From JAIVJG01 sp964236735 (GTDB lineage Bacteria > Acidobacteriota > Blastocatellia > Pyrinomonadales > Pyrinomonadaceae): a stretch of DNA of 64,000 nt. The notes beneath the pieces are model-generated. The model saw only the letters and a program-made list of their open reading frames with translations, had not been told where the DNA came from and ran no database searches. Below, one piece after another: positions 52,800 to 62,400 of this stretch. Position numbers and translations under genes: made by a program. The DNA is taken from NCBI GenBank assembly GCA_964236735.1, contig CAXSFM010000003.1, positions 124,001 to 188,000 on the forward strand, in the 5' to 3' direction. Position 1 is the stretch's first letter. Every line of letters begins with the position of its first letter.

Positions 52800-53840
52800 T
52801 TATCTCGGTCGCGGGGCTTCCGCTCCGGGCGGGACGATCCACAGTTCGGTGGCGGGACTTTCGCGGAAGCCGCCGTCAACGTTGACGACGCGGCTGCCGG
52901 CGAGTCCGCGCGTGCCGGTCAGATACGTCTTCGCTCGCTCGCCGCGTCGCTGGCCTTCGCCCGGACGCGAGCGTCGCCCCGAATACGCGATGATGTAGCC
53001 TTGCGCGCCCGGCTCGTTCTGCAACGCGATGGCGTAGTTATCAAGCCGCGCCTTCTCGTCGTCACGATTGATGTCTCCAAACTCGTCCGACTTGTGCGGC
53101 AGCACCGGCGATGGAACCGCCGTTGTGCATGAAGCCGAGCAGTTGAGATTGTAACCCTCGACGGCCACCGTCGCGGTGATCGGCTGTCCGGCGAGGCCGC
53201 CTGTGTCAACGGTGATGGTCGGCGTGCCCTGACCGGCGGAGATCGTGCCCGCCGAGACTTTCCAGTTATAGACGGGCGTGACGCCAGCCGTGCCGCCGCT
53301 CGCGCTCGCCGTGAAGGTCACGGGCTGCCCCGTCGTCACCGTGTCCGGACAATAGATCGAGACGTTCGGGCAGAAGGGACGCTGCGGCGGGCAATTCCGC
53401 ACGACGACTTTCGTCGAGTTGAAGGCCGTGCAAAGCGGGTCGCCTTCGGGGCCGCTCTCCAGCGTGACGGTCGAGGAATAGACGCCCGGTTGCGCGCCCG
53501 ATAAATCCCAGACGACATCCGTGCCGTTGGTGTCGCCTTCGAGATGGCCGCCGCTGACCGCCCACTTGTAGCGTATGTTGTTGCCGTCGGGACTGAAGCC
53601 GGCGGCCTTCAAATGTACGCGCGGGGTCGCCGTTGACTCGGCGTCGGGGCAGAGCGTGACGACCTGCGTGTCGGCTTCGAGCGTGAGCGTTGGCGGGCGT
53701 TGCGGCGTCGGAGCCGGCACGGCGTTTTTCTTATTCTTCTGCGACGAAGATGATGCCTGCTGCGGCGCGGTACAGACGAAGCTGGCGAGCGCGAGCAGCA
53801 ACAATCCCAGGATGAACGCGGGGCGCTTTCTTGAAAGCAT
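52800..53840 (-). CDS. Secreted protein with PKD-like domains and OmpA-like C-terminus
   Basis: 346 residues with a signal peptide (LGLLLLALASFVCTAPQQ). Three Ig/PKD-like beta domains follow (RYKWAVSGGHLEGDT; VYNWKVSAGTISAGQ; ITATVAVEGYNLNC) with paired Cys residues. The C-terminal 90 residues have NYAIALQNEPGAQGYIIAYSG and GERAKTYLTGTRGL, the layout of an OmpA-like peptidoglycan-binding domain but degenerate. AAGGAG precedes the ATG, and a GTGTACAC word lies 19 bases upstream. It may be a surface or periplasmic scaffold. Confidence 0.75.
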   Translation of the reverse strand: MLSRKRPAFILGLLLLALASFVCTAPQQASSSSQKNKKNAVPAPTPQRPPTLTLEADTQVVTLCPDAESTATPRVHLKAAGFSPDGNNIRYKWAVSGGHLEGDTNGTDVVWDLSGAQPGVYSSTVTLESGPEGDPLCTAFNSTKVVVRNCPPQRPFCPNVSIYCPDTVTTGQPVTFTASASGGTAGVTPVYNWKVSAGTISAGQGTPTITVDTGGLAGQPITATVAVEGYNLNCSASCTTAVPSPVLPHKSDEFGDINRDDEKARLDNYAIALQNEPGAQGYIIAYSGRRSRPGEGQRRGERAKTYLTGTRGLAGSRVVNVDGGFRESPATELWIVPPGAEAPRPR

Positions 53841-53858
53841 GTCTCACTCCTTAAAGTG

Positions 53859-53867
53859 TGTGTACAC
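53859..53867. promoter_or_regulatory. TGTGTACAC motif upstream of the PKD-like gene
   Basis: TGTGTACAC at 53859-53867, within a longer GTGTGTGTACAC run, 19 bases before the start codon on the minus strand. It matches the motif pair at 7907-7945. Candidate operator only. Confidence 0.25.
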
Positions 53868-53885
53868 GAATGACCGGCGCACAGG

Positions 53886-54083
53886 TTAAACTATATCCGC
53901 GCCCGCCTCAATGAAAAAACATTCAAATCCGTCAACGCTCAACTCGGTCGCGCGCGTCGTTTCTTTTTCCACGCGCGTCTCCGGCGTTGTCTGTGGCTGC
54001 GTCGTTCGCCACCTGCGAACCCGCGCCGCGCCGAGCATCAAGCCCGTTCCCAGCGCCATAATCACCAAAGGTTCATTCAACAT
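53886..54083 (-). CDS. Small ORF with PEP-CTERM-like hydrophobic segment (doubtful)
   Basis: 65-codon frame. It begins MLNEPLVIMALGTGLMLGAA, followed by RVRRWR, the layout of a PEP-CTERM sorting signal (Pro in an EP pair, hydrophobic stretch, Arg cluster), but at the N-terminus. The rest is Thr/Glu-rich. No clear ribosome-binding site. It sits in the 570-base gap 53841-54410, downstream of the terminator at 54308-54348, so it would need its own promoter. It could be the remnant of a lost gene or a chance frame; the rest of the gap shows nothing else. Confidence 0.3.
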   Translation of the reverse strand: MLNEPLVIMALGTGLMLGAARVRRWRTTQPQTTPETRVEKETTRATELSVDGFECFFIEAGADIV

Positions 54084-54307
54084 TAACTGCTTACCACTTT
54101 CTCTCTTGCTCGTTTCCGTCTCACGCCTGAATCGCTCGACGGTCAGGATATTTCCGGGCTGTGACAGATAACAGAAACACGCAATCAGACGCTTTTTCCA
54201 TCTCGCGCATCACAAACCACATCAATTCCAGCCTGATTTTCTTATTCGCTATCGTGAAGACCCGCCCGAACGCCGTGAGTGGTGACAGCTTTATGCACCG
54301 TCACGAC

Positions 54308-54348
54308 AAAAAAACAATAGCTCACGTCCGTGGAGACATGAGCTATTG
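54308..54348 (-). terminator. Intrinsic terminator, minus strand
   Basis: CAATAGCTCA (54315-54324) pairs with TGAGCTATTG (54339-54348); on the minus strand seven T residues (54314-54308) follow. It closes the DUF4097-like gene, whose stop is 63 bases upstream. Confidence 0.92.
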
Positions 54349-54410
54349 ATCGAAACTAATTGTGCAGTTCAAGCGACGAATCCGCTTCTCGAACTCGTCC
54401 GGCTGGATTT

Positions 54411-55229
54411 TCAATGTCCCGCATCACTCGTCGCGGCAGGCTCGAAGCGCACGCTGCCGTTGACGCCTGAGACGGTGATCGGCGTCCCGCCCGTGCCGAT
54501 GCGCGCGCGCATATTGGAGCGATTTATTTTCTCCTGCATCGTGACGTTCGGCACGTCGAGCGCGAAGCTGCCGTTCAAACCTGCGACGCTCACGTCGGCG
54601 TTGAGATTACCGGGCAGACGAATCTCGACGCCGCCGTTGATGCCGCTCACATTCAGTCCCTGTGCGCCCAGTTGCGCCGCAGTGACTTTCAAGCTGCCGT
54701 TGATGCCCGTCAGGACGCTGTGGCCTGTGGCCTGCCCGACTTCAACGCGCCCGTTGATGCCGCTCATCTCCACGCCGCCGTCCAACTCGCCGACCGTGAC
54801 CGGCCCGTTGACTCCGTTCGTCTTCAATTCGATTTGACGCGGGAGCGCGAGGATGACCTGCGTCCGCACAGAGCCGTGCCCGCGCAGCCAGTTCCAGAAG
54901 CCGCGCCGGTGATTATTCTCGCTGTGAATCGAAAGGCTCGACGACGTGCGCTCAATGATGATGGGCTGGCTGTCGAGGTCTTCCTGGCTGCCCGCCGTGC
55001 GGATGATATGCACGTCAGCCGTGTCGGTCGCGGCGGTCGTGATCTCGACCGAGCCGTTGATACCGTGAACATCAACCTGCGCGCCCGCGTCGAGTTTGAA
55101 AGTCTGGCGCGTGTCCTCGTGGCCGTCTCCGCCGCCCACTTCGATGTTGATGTGCGGTCTTGTGATGTGATGCCCCGCGAGGGCGGCAGCGACGACGAGA
55201 ATTAAAACGACGAAGATGCGAACTTTCAC
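54411..55229 (-). CDS. DUF4097-like secreted/anchored beta-repeat protein
   Basis: 272 residues. A single N-terminal hydrophobic stretch (IFVVLILVVAAALAG) is a signal peptide or anchor. The body is a right-handed beta solenoid of repeats with Asn-Gly turns: VHGINGSVEI, TNGVNGPVTV, MSGINGRVEV, LTGINGSLKV, VSGINGGVEI, VSGVNGSVRF. The pattern (x-(I/V)-NG-x-V at about 20 residues) is the DUF4097 type. Such proteins are often encoded with anti-sigma or stress-response systems, but none is adjacent. Function is unknown. Confidence 0.8.
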   Translation of the reverse strand: MKVRIFVVLILVVAAALAGHHITRPHINIEVGGGDGHEDTRQTFKLDAGAQVDVHGINGSVEITTAATDTADVHIIRTAGSQEDLDSQPIIIERTSSSLSIHSENNHRRGFWNWLRGHGSVRTQVILALPRQIELKTNGVNGPVTVGELDGGVEMSGINGRVEVGQATGHSVLTGINGSLKVTAAQLGAQGLNVSGINGGVEIRLPGNLNADVSVAGLNGSFALDVPNVTMQEKINRSNMRARIGTGGTPITVSGVNGSVRFEPAATSDAGH

Positions 55230-55381
55230 TGTAGCTTCCTCCGCGGGCGTGGCTTAACGATGTGCCGCCCTCTTGATGTCTGAGAATTGAAAATTATTCT
55301 GCGCGTCTAACGGACATAGAGGCAAACGACGCGGACAGCGCGCAGGTTCACACTTTTATTCCGCGACTCTCCTGCATATCT

Positions 55382-56308
55382 TTATTTCGTAAACTTTTCG
55401 CACGCCGCCAACTCGCAGGCGATGTCCGTCGCCACGCGCGCGTTCGACTCCAGCAGAGCAAGGTTGGCGCGTAGCGTTGCGCCGCCGGAACGCTGACTCA
55501 TGCGCGTGAGCAGAAAGGGCGTCAGGTCGCGCCCGCCGATACCTTCACGTTCTGCTGCCATGAGCGACTCGTCGAGCGTCGCGCGCATCAAGTCTCCGTC
55601 AACTTCAAACTCCTGTGGCACAGGCACGGCGACGACGAGCGCGCTTTCAAGCCCGAGCGCATCACGCGCGCGCGCCAGTTCCGCAACGGCGGCGGGCGTG
55701 TCGGCACGCGCGTCAACCGGCAAGCCGCTGCGGCGCGTGTAGAAGCCCGGCAACTCATCGCAGTTGTAGCCGACGACAGTCACGCCGTGCGTCTCCAACC
55801 ATTCGCGCGTCGCGGGCAAATCGAGCACGATTTTCGCGCCGGAGCAGACGACGATCATCCGCGTGCGCGCCAACTCCGGCAAATCCGCCGACACGTCCGG
55901 CAGGCTGCCGCGATGCACGCCCCCGATGCCGCCCGTCGCGAAAACTTTGATTCCGGCGCGGCTCGCGATCCACAGCGTCGTTGACACTGTCGTCGCGCCG
56001 TCCCAACCGCGCGCGACGGCGACGGGCAAGTCACGTCGGCTGAGTTTGTGTACGTCCACGCCTTCCGCGATCTGCGCGAGTTGCTCTGCGTTGAGTCCGA
56101 CGCACAGGCGGCCTTTGATGACGGCGATGGTGGCGGGCGTCGCGCCGCGCTCGCGCACGATGGCCTCGAGACGATGCGCTGTCTCCAAGTTCTGCGGGCG
56201 CGGCAAGCCCTGCGCGATGACGGTTGATTCCAGCGCGACGACCGCGCGCCGCTCGCGCAAAGCAATCTCAACCTCTTCGCACACGTCGAACAACTTCGGG
56301 TCAAACAT
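55382..56308 (-). CDS. psuG: Pseudouridine-5'-phosphate glycosidase
   Basis: Enzyme of 308 residues that splits pseudouridine 5'-phosphate into uracil and ribose 5-phosphate. Family signatures: ALESTVIAQGLPRPQN, HKLSRRDLPVAVARGWDGATT and VFATGGIGGVHRG, with the catalytic Lys and metal residues. Met at 56308 gives the usual N-terminus; the frame to 56362 is discarded. A kinase partner (PsuK) is not adjacent, so recovery of pseudouridine may use a kinase elsewhere. Confidence 0.95.
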   Translation of the reverse strand: MFDPKLFDVCEEVEIALRERRAVVALESTVIAQGLPRPQNLETAHRLEAIVRERGATPATIAVIKGRLCVGLNAEQLAQIAEGVDVHKLSRRDLPVAVARGWDGATTVSTTLWIASRAGIKVFATGGIGGVHRGSLPDVSADLPELARTRMIVVCSGAKIVLDLPATREWLETHGVTVVGYNCDELPGFYTRRSGLPVDARADTPAAVAELARARDALGLESALVVAVPVPQEFEVDGDLMRATLDESLMAAEREGIGGRDLTPFLLTRMSQRSGGATLRANLALLESNARVATDIACELAACEKFTK

Positions 56309-56328
56309 GTGCAGCACTCTACAAAGGC

Positions 56329-56430
56329 AAAAGTAAAAAGGCAAAAGGTAAAAGTACGGCAAAAGACGAAAGGCAAATGTGAAAATGAAAGAGCGACTTT
56401 CTCCTTCTTCACTTTTGCCTTTTTACTTTT
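56329..56430. repeat. 19-bp inverted repeat of iterated AAAAGG/GGTAAAAG words
   Basis: The arm 56329-56347 is perfectly complementary to 56412-56430, with more iterated words either side. It shares the word set of the hairpin at 49259-49344. It lies between the DUF11-repeat gene and psuG on the same strand. Confidence 0.88.
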
Positions 56431-56441
56431 ACCTTTTGCTT

Positions 56442-59417
56442 TTAACGAATGCGGACGGTGAAGGCGATGCTGCCGGTGTTGTTGGGCGCGGTCTGGCTGA
56501 GTGAGCCGGTGAAACTCCAACGAATGTGCGTGACGAAACGGTCGTAGCCGGCGGGCGCGCCGCCGCCGCCGCTTGTGGGCGTGTAGGCGTAGGTCGCGCC
56601 GCCGTCGCTCGAATAGGCGACGACGACGGAGAGGCCGGTCGTGCCGAGCGTGTTGACGACGGAGCCGAGTTTGAAGTCCGTGTTGTCGTTGAGTTTCAAG
56701 GTCGAAGCAGGGTCTGGGTCTGTGAGGACGAAGTTCGTCGCCGCAGAGCCGCCGGTGTTGGTGAAGGTGATAACGTAGGCGATGTCCGTGCCCGGCAACT
56801 GCGTGGGCAGAGAAGCGGGCGGCGGGCACGGCTGGCCGGAAATGGTCTTGCAGAGGACGATGTTGGGCGGCGTCGCGCCGAGCGTCACGCTGGCCTGATC
56901 GTCTTCCGCTGCGACGTTGTTGTTCGGCGTCGAGTCGGGGTCGGACTGATCCGACGCCGTCACTTGCGCCGTGTTGGTGAGACTGCCGTAGGCGTTGACT
57001 TTGGCGACGACTTGCAGCGTCGCGCTCGCGCTGCTGGCGAGACTGCTGATTGTCCAGAGTCCAGTGCCGCTCACATACGCGCCGACGCTCGGCGTGGCCG
57101 AGACGAAGACGAGACCAGCGGGCAGCAAATCTTTGACCGTCACATTGGTCGCCGCGTCCGGCCCGGCGTTACTGAGCGTGATGGTGAACGTGACGTTCTG
57201 GCCGAAGGACGGCGTCGCGTTGTTGACAGTCTTCGTGAGCGAGAGGTCGCTGCTCGTCACTCTCAGAGAGACGCTGCCGACGTTGTTCGACGGGACGGGG
57301 TCGAACTGGTCTGCGGTGAGACCGGAAGTCGTGTTGACGATGGTCGTGTTGCCTGTGCCCGCGTTGACCTTCGCGTTGATCGTGAGCGTCGCGGAGGCAG
57401 CGTTGGCGAGCGAGCCGATTGTCCACAGTCCCGTGCCGGAGACATAGGTCGTCGAACCCGATGGCGTGGCCGAGACGAAGGTCAGTCCGGCGGGGACAAC
57501 GTCAGTCAGACGAACATTGGTCGCGGCGGAGGGGCCGCCATTCGTCACGGTGATCGTATAGGTGATCGTATTGCCGACGTTCGGCGTGGCGTTGTTGACG
57601 GTCTTCGTGACGGCGAGATTGGACGCCGCGTTGATCGTCGTCGTGTCGGTCGCCGTGTTGTTGCCCGCGCCCGTGCGCGTCGGGTCGGTCGGGTCGGTGA
57701 CGCCCGAAGCGGGAGTCAGAATCGTCGCCGTGTTTGAGAGCGTGCCCGTCGCGTTTACTGCGAGCGTGCCCGTCACGGTGTAAGTGACGGAGCCGCCGGC
57801 GGGCAGGTTGGCCGTTGTGCTGATACTGTTGCCGGAACCGCTCGCCGCGCCGCACGTCGCGCCGCCCGTCGGTGTGCCGCACGTCCACGTCACGCCGGTG
57901 AGCGAGGCGGGCACTGTGTCCGTGATGATCGCGCCGTTGGCCGCGCCGGAACTGCTCGCCGCGTTGCTCGCGACGATGGTGTAAGTGACAACTGCGCCGG
58001 GGTTAACGGTCGCGAGTCCGTCCGTCTTGGTGATGGAGAGATCGGCGCGAACGTTAATCGAGTCGCTGTCGGTGGCGGTGTTGTTGGCGGGCGTCGCGTC
58101 GGTCATCCACGAAGGCGCGGCGACAGTCGCGGTGTTGCTGAGTGTGCCCGTCGCCGTGTTCGAGAGTGTGCCCGTGACGGTATAGGTGGCCGTGCCGGCG
58201 GCGGCTAAAATTGCGCTCGTGCTGATGGCGTTGCCGCTACCTGATGCGGCGACACAGGTCGAGCCGGCGGAGGCCGCGCACGTCCACGTCACGCCGGTCA
58301 GACTCGCGGACACGGTGTCAGTGACGGTTCCCTCAACCGTGTACGCGCCGTTATTTTTCGCGACGATGGTATATGTCACCGTGCCGCCTTGAGTAACGGT
58401 CGTGACGCCGTCGGTTTTGGTCACGGAGAGGTCTGGATTAGGCACGTTGGCGGTTCCCATGTCGCCGGTCGCTGCCGTGCCGCCGCCGAGCGTGCCGATC
58501 TGCGTCGCCGTCGGCGGAGAGCCGAGCGTCACAGAATAGAGCGCGCTGGGGTTTTGCGTCTGCGTGAGCATTCTGCCTGTGCCGTCGAAGACGAGGCCGA
58601 TGGTGGCGAGCGCTGCGCCGCCGGGAAATGTGATTGTGCCGGGAGAGGCATCTGCCGCGCCGCCGCCAAGCGGGATTTTGAAGAGTTGGCGCGAGCTGTT
58701 GACGGCCCACAGCGTGCCGCCCGCATCGAAGGCCATGTCGCCGCCGCTGCCGACGCCGGTGACGGTCGGGCCGGCGGTCGCGATGCCTGCGCCCGCGCCG
58801 GTCGTCGCAATCGTGTAGAGGATACCGCTGTCGGGCATGTAGTAGAGCGTCCCGCCCGGCGAGAAAGCCATGCGGAATGAGCCGGGGATGCCCGCGCCGA
58901 ACGTATTCGGGAGCGCGACGGGCGCGATGTTGGGCGTGGCCGGATTGTAAGAATAGATTTGCGGGTCAGTGCCGTTGATGACGTAGAAAAGCACGCCGTC
59001 GCTCGGACGTTGCGCGAGCGTGGCGGAACTGCCGCCCGGATAACTGCCCGCGATAATCCTCGTGTCGGTTCCGCCCGCGAGGTTGATGACGTAGATGCCG
59101 AAGTCGGGTGTTCCGCGAATCTGATAGACGGTCGTCGTCGCCGCTGCGATGCGCCCGAACGCGAAGATAAGGAGCAGCGCGAAGGCGAGGTGGACGCTAC
59201 GGGTTAAGAGACGGACGGCAGCAGTGGCGGCAGCAGTCGCAGTAATTTCGGCAATCAGGCGGACGCTCGCGGCGCGCGTGTTGAGAGACTGCAACGACGA
59301 CGATGCTGCCGCAACCTCCTGAACATCAACGAGGCCGCCGCGCGTCGCCTGTGGTCGCGGACGCGCTGACGAGGTGGAGGGGTGTGTCAACCCTTCTTGC
59401 GCCTCTCGATGCCTCAC
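56442..59417 (-). CDS. Secreted DUF11-repeat protein
   Basis: 991 residues from a GTG that overlaps the upstream stop as GTGA. A long N-terminal part of about 70 residues precedes a hydrophobic signal segment (VHLAFALLLIFAFGRIAA). Residues about 95-335 are propeller-like (IYVINLAGGTDTRIIAG, GTLWAVNSSRQLFKIPLGGG). Then come four DUF11 domains (about 340-450, 458-590, 598-720, 725-845), each with TYTI(V/T) and PAGL/PASL motifs (SVTKTDGVTTVTQGGTVTYT; TDVVPAGLTFVSA). A final C-terminal domain ends FTVRIR; no PEP-CTERM, LPXTG or barrel anchor is seen. It is thus released or held by the neighbouring barrel protein; adhesin or matrix roles are likely guesses. Confidence 0.82.
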   Translation of the reverse strand: MRHREAQEGLTHPSTSSARPRPQATRGGLVDVQEVAAASSSLQSLNTRAASVRLIAEITATAAATAAVRLLTRSVHLAFALLLIFAFGRIAAATTTVYQIRGTPDFGIYVINLAGGTDTRIIAGSYPGGSSATLAQRPSDGVLFYVINGTDPQIYSYNPATPNIAPVALPNTFGAGIPGSFRMAFSPGGTLYYMPDSGILYTIATTGAGAGIATAGPTVTGVGSGGDMAFDAGGTLWAVNSSRQLFKIPLGGGAADASPGTITFPGGAALATIGLVFDGTGRMLTQTQNPSALYSVTLGSPPTATQIGTLGGGTAATGDMGTANVPNPDLSVTKTDGVTTVTQGGTVTYTIVAKNNGAYTVEGTVTDTVSASLTGVTWTCAASAGSTCVAASGSGNAISTSAILAAAGTATYTVTGTLSNTATGTLSNTATVAAPSWMTDATPANNTATDSDSINVRADLSITKTDGLATVNPGAVVTYTIVASNAASSSGAANGAIITDTVPASLTGVTWTCGTPTGGATCGAASGSGNSISTTANLPAGGSVTYTVTGTLAVNATGTLSNTATILTPASGVTDPTDPTRTGAGNNTATDTTTINAASNLAVTKTVNNATPNVGNTITYTITVTNGGPSAATNVRLTDVVPAGLTFVSATPSGSTTYVSGTGLWTIGSLANAASATLTINAKVNAGTGNTTIVNTTSGLTADQFDPVPSNNVGSVSLRVTSSDLSLTKTVNNATPSFGQNVTFTITLSNAGPDAATNVTVKDLLPAGLVFVSATPSVGAYVSGTGLWTISSLASSASATLQVVAKVNAYGSLTNTAQVTASDQSDPDSTPNNNVAAEDDQASVTLGATPPNIVLCKTISGQPCPPPASLPTQLPGTDIAYVITFTNTGGSAATNFVLTDPDPASTLKLNDNTDFKLGSVVNTLGTTGLSVVVAYSSDGGATYAYTPTSGGGGAPAGYDRFVTHIRWSFTGSLSQTAPNNTGSIAFTVRIR

Positions 59418-62400
59418 GGTTGCTCCTTGGCGGTGGTGGTGGTCTGAGCGTCCTGCTTGCTCGCGCCGCCGGTTGTCGTCAAGCCTTCGCGCGAAGTGCC
59501 GAAGAGGTCGAACAGGTTTGAAAGTTTCGACGAGATGGTGAAATAGAATCCGCGCCGCGCGGCGATGATGGTACTGCCCGAAGGCTCGCCCGCGCCCGAC
59601 CAGTTGTAGCCGCCGCCGAGACGCAAATCAGGCAGCGCCCAGTAACCGAGTTCCGCGCCGTAAGACGTGCGACTCGTGCCGGTCGTGGGCTGCATCAACC
59701 ACCGCGTCTCGCCGGCCACGTCAATGCGCCGACCCAGACGATAGACGGCGCGTCCCTGCGTCATGTAGGTGAGCGTCGAGACGCGCGCCAAATCCGCCGT
59801 CCCCGTGTCGCTAAACTTTAAGGCGAAACGCCCGTATAGCTCAAGCTGTTTCGACGCTTGATAATAACCGTCCGCCGAAATGATGTCGGCGCGGTCGCGC
59901 GTTTCGTCGTGTCCCTCAAACGCGGCCTGCGTCAGATCGCGGCGCGTGTAACTGAAAAGCAAGCCTTCGCGGTCGGAGTCGAGCGGACGCCACGCGATTG
60001 ACGCCGTCGCGCTCATCGAAGAGTTGTCGCGCCCCGCGAAGTTGATGTGCGCGAACTGCACGCGACCGAGCGTCGTCAAGTTATCGAAAAGTTTACCAGC
60101 CGCGCCGAGCGTCAGCACCGTGCCGAGTCCGCCGCGATCCCTTAACTCGTATCGCCCGGTCGAGCGGAAATTTTCCGTCGGCGACCACGAAAAACCGAAG
60201 TGCGCGGCGTTGAAACTGTCGCCCGTGCCGGCGAGATGAAAGCCGCGCTCGTAGCCGAGATCGAGCGCGAGTTCTTTGTTGACGGGCAAACGATTCTGGA
60301 GGCCGATGACGGCGAAACTGTCCGTGCCGTTGATGCCGTTCTCAAGCTGATAGCGCGTGTTGAGTTCGGTGTTGTGGCCGAGTCTGGTTTCGATGCCGAT
60401 GGCCGTCTCGTGGCGCGAGGAGATCGAGGCGAAGCCGGTCGCGCCCGCGTCGCTGATCGGCGTGATGGGGGACGAAGAGAGACGCTGCGTGAAGAACAGG
60501 CGCGTGAATTGATTCCACTGATAAGTCGCCGAGAGTGTCGTCTGATCGGGATAAGTCGGGTCGGCGTCGCCCAAATTCTGCTCGCGCTTGGCGGCGAGTT
60601 GCAGCTTGTCCGTCGGCTGCCATTCCGCGCCGGCGGTGACGAGATTGGAATTCGTCTGCTTGCCGTCGAGGTCGTCTTTGAGACGCCGGAAATCGTAGCC
60701 GACAGTCGCGCGCAGGCGGTCGCTGAAATTTTCCGTCCACATCAGAGAGCCGGTCTGGCGGCTGTTGCTGACGTTTGCCGTGTGGTTGCGCTCATCGGTC
60801 AGGCCGAGACGCAGGCGCGAAGACGGGCGCACTTTAAGCTCGACGTTGACATCCGCACGGCTCGCGCCCGGCGTCACCGTCGCGCCGAAAGGATTGAGGA
60901 AACTCTCGTCGGCGTGCGTGTAACGAGCGCGCACGACCGCCTCTTTGTAAGGCACCGGCTGCTCTAGTTCGACGCTGTAAGCGTTGCCGTCGTGACGATC
61001 ATCAACGCCCGCACTGAGCAGATTGCCGCTAAAGGCCGTGCGCCCGCGACTCATCGCCCACTCCGCACGCACGCGCCCGCCGTTCGGCAACTTCTTCTCG
61101 GCATCTATCCCTGCGATGATGAACGCGCCGGTGTCTTCCTGTCGCTGGTCAACCGCCGAGAGTCCGAGACGCAAGCCCGCGCCGTCGAAAGTTTTGATGG
61201 CACGCGCCGTATAAACGCCCGCAGACATACTGTCGGCGCGGTGCTCGTAGGTGACGACGACCTGCACGAGATTGAGCGCGCTATCGAAAGTCGAGATGGG
61301 ACGCAGAAAGAAAATGTCGCCCGACGTGGCGTCGAGGTTGTAGTCAACCGAGCGTGCGAGCGGCTCGCGCGAGAGAATGACTTCGGGATTGCGGCGGTCA
61401 CGCACTTCGAGGACGACCGTCTCCGAGCCTTGCAAAATGTCGGGGTGCGAGAGACGCGCGAGTTGGACGCCGCCCGCCGCGAACACGTCGCGCGAGAATG
61501 AAGTGTCTGGACGCGCGCCGGTGACGGTGACGAAATCGCCGTGCGAATTTTCCGCGTGGACTTTGACGCCCGTCAACTTGCGCGAGTAAGACGCGAGTCC
61601 GGCGTTCGCGTTGTCGGATTCAAAGTCGCCGAAGAGAAAGTATGAGCGTCCGTGATCCACACGCACGTAAAGTTTCGAGTTCGACTGCGCGTCTTCAAAG
61701 CGCGTCGAGGAATCGCCGAAGAGCGGATAGGCGCGGTCGAGCGGGTCGAGTTGGAAAAGCCGGTCGCGTCCGCCGGCGCGGTTGAGCGGGCGATTGCTGT
61801 CGTAGGAAAGCGTCAGCAGATTCGAGCCGAGGAACTGGCCGCGATAAAAGAAGGCGAGACGGCTCTGCGTGCTCTTGTCATCGTCGTGCAGCGAGAGTTC
61901 GGGCGCGGCGCGACCGACTGACATTTCCGCGAGGCCGACGAGAATCGTGGGACGCACTTCCGGCGTCACGCGCACGCTCTGGCGCGCATCAATCGTGCCC
62001 GTCGTCGCGTGCAGTTCCAGCGCGCCCGGCGCGTTCTCGGCGATGAGCCGCGCGACGCCTTCGCCGCCGACGAGTTGCAGCACTTGCTGGTTCGCGCTGT
62101 TGACCGGCGCGCCTTCCTGCGCCTCACCATTGATGTTTTGATTCGTGCCAGCGTTAGCGTTGTTCGTCACGTCAACGCCGCCCGCTTGCTTGTCTGCTGC
62201 AACGATGGGCAACAAACGCCCGCCGGATGTTTCGAGCGCGACGGAAGCGTCAGCCGCAGGATGTCCCCATTGATCGAAGGCGCGCACATGGACGGTGGTG
62301 GAATCGCGCCCGCCGGCGGAGAGTTCCGCTTTGTCGGAAACGATTTCCAGACGCTTCGCGGGGCCGCGCCCGTAGGCGATGAGTTCGACGGACTGTCCGG

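Noticed and set aside
56526..57737. 403-codon plus-strand frame antisense to the DUF11-repeat gene
   Set aside because: Arg/Gly/Asp shadow sequence. The repeats that appear in it mirror the DUF11 domains of the sense strand.
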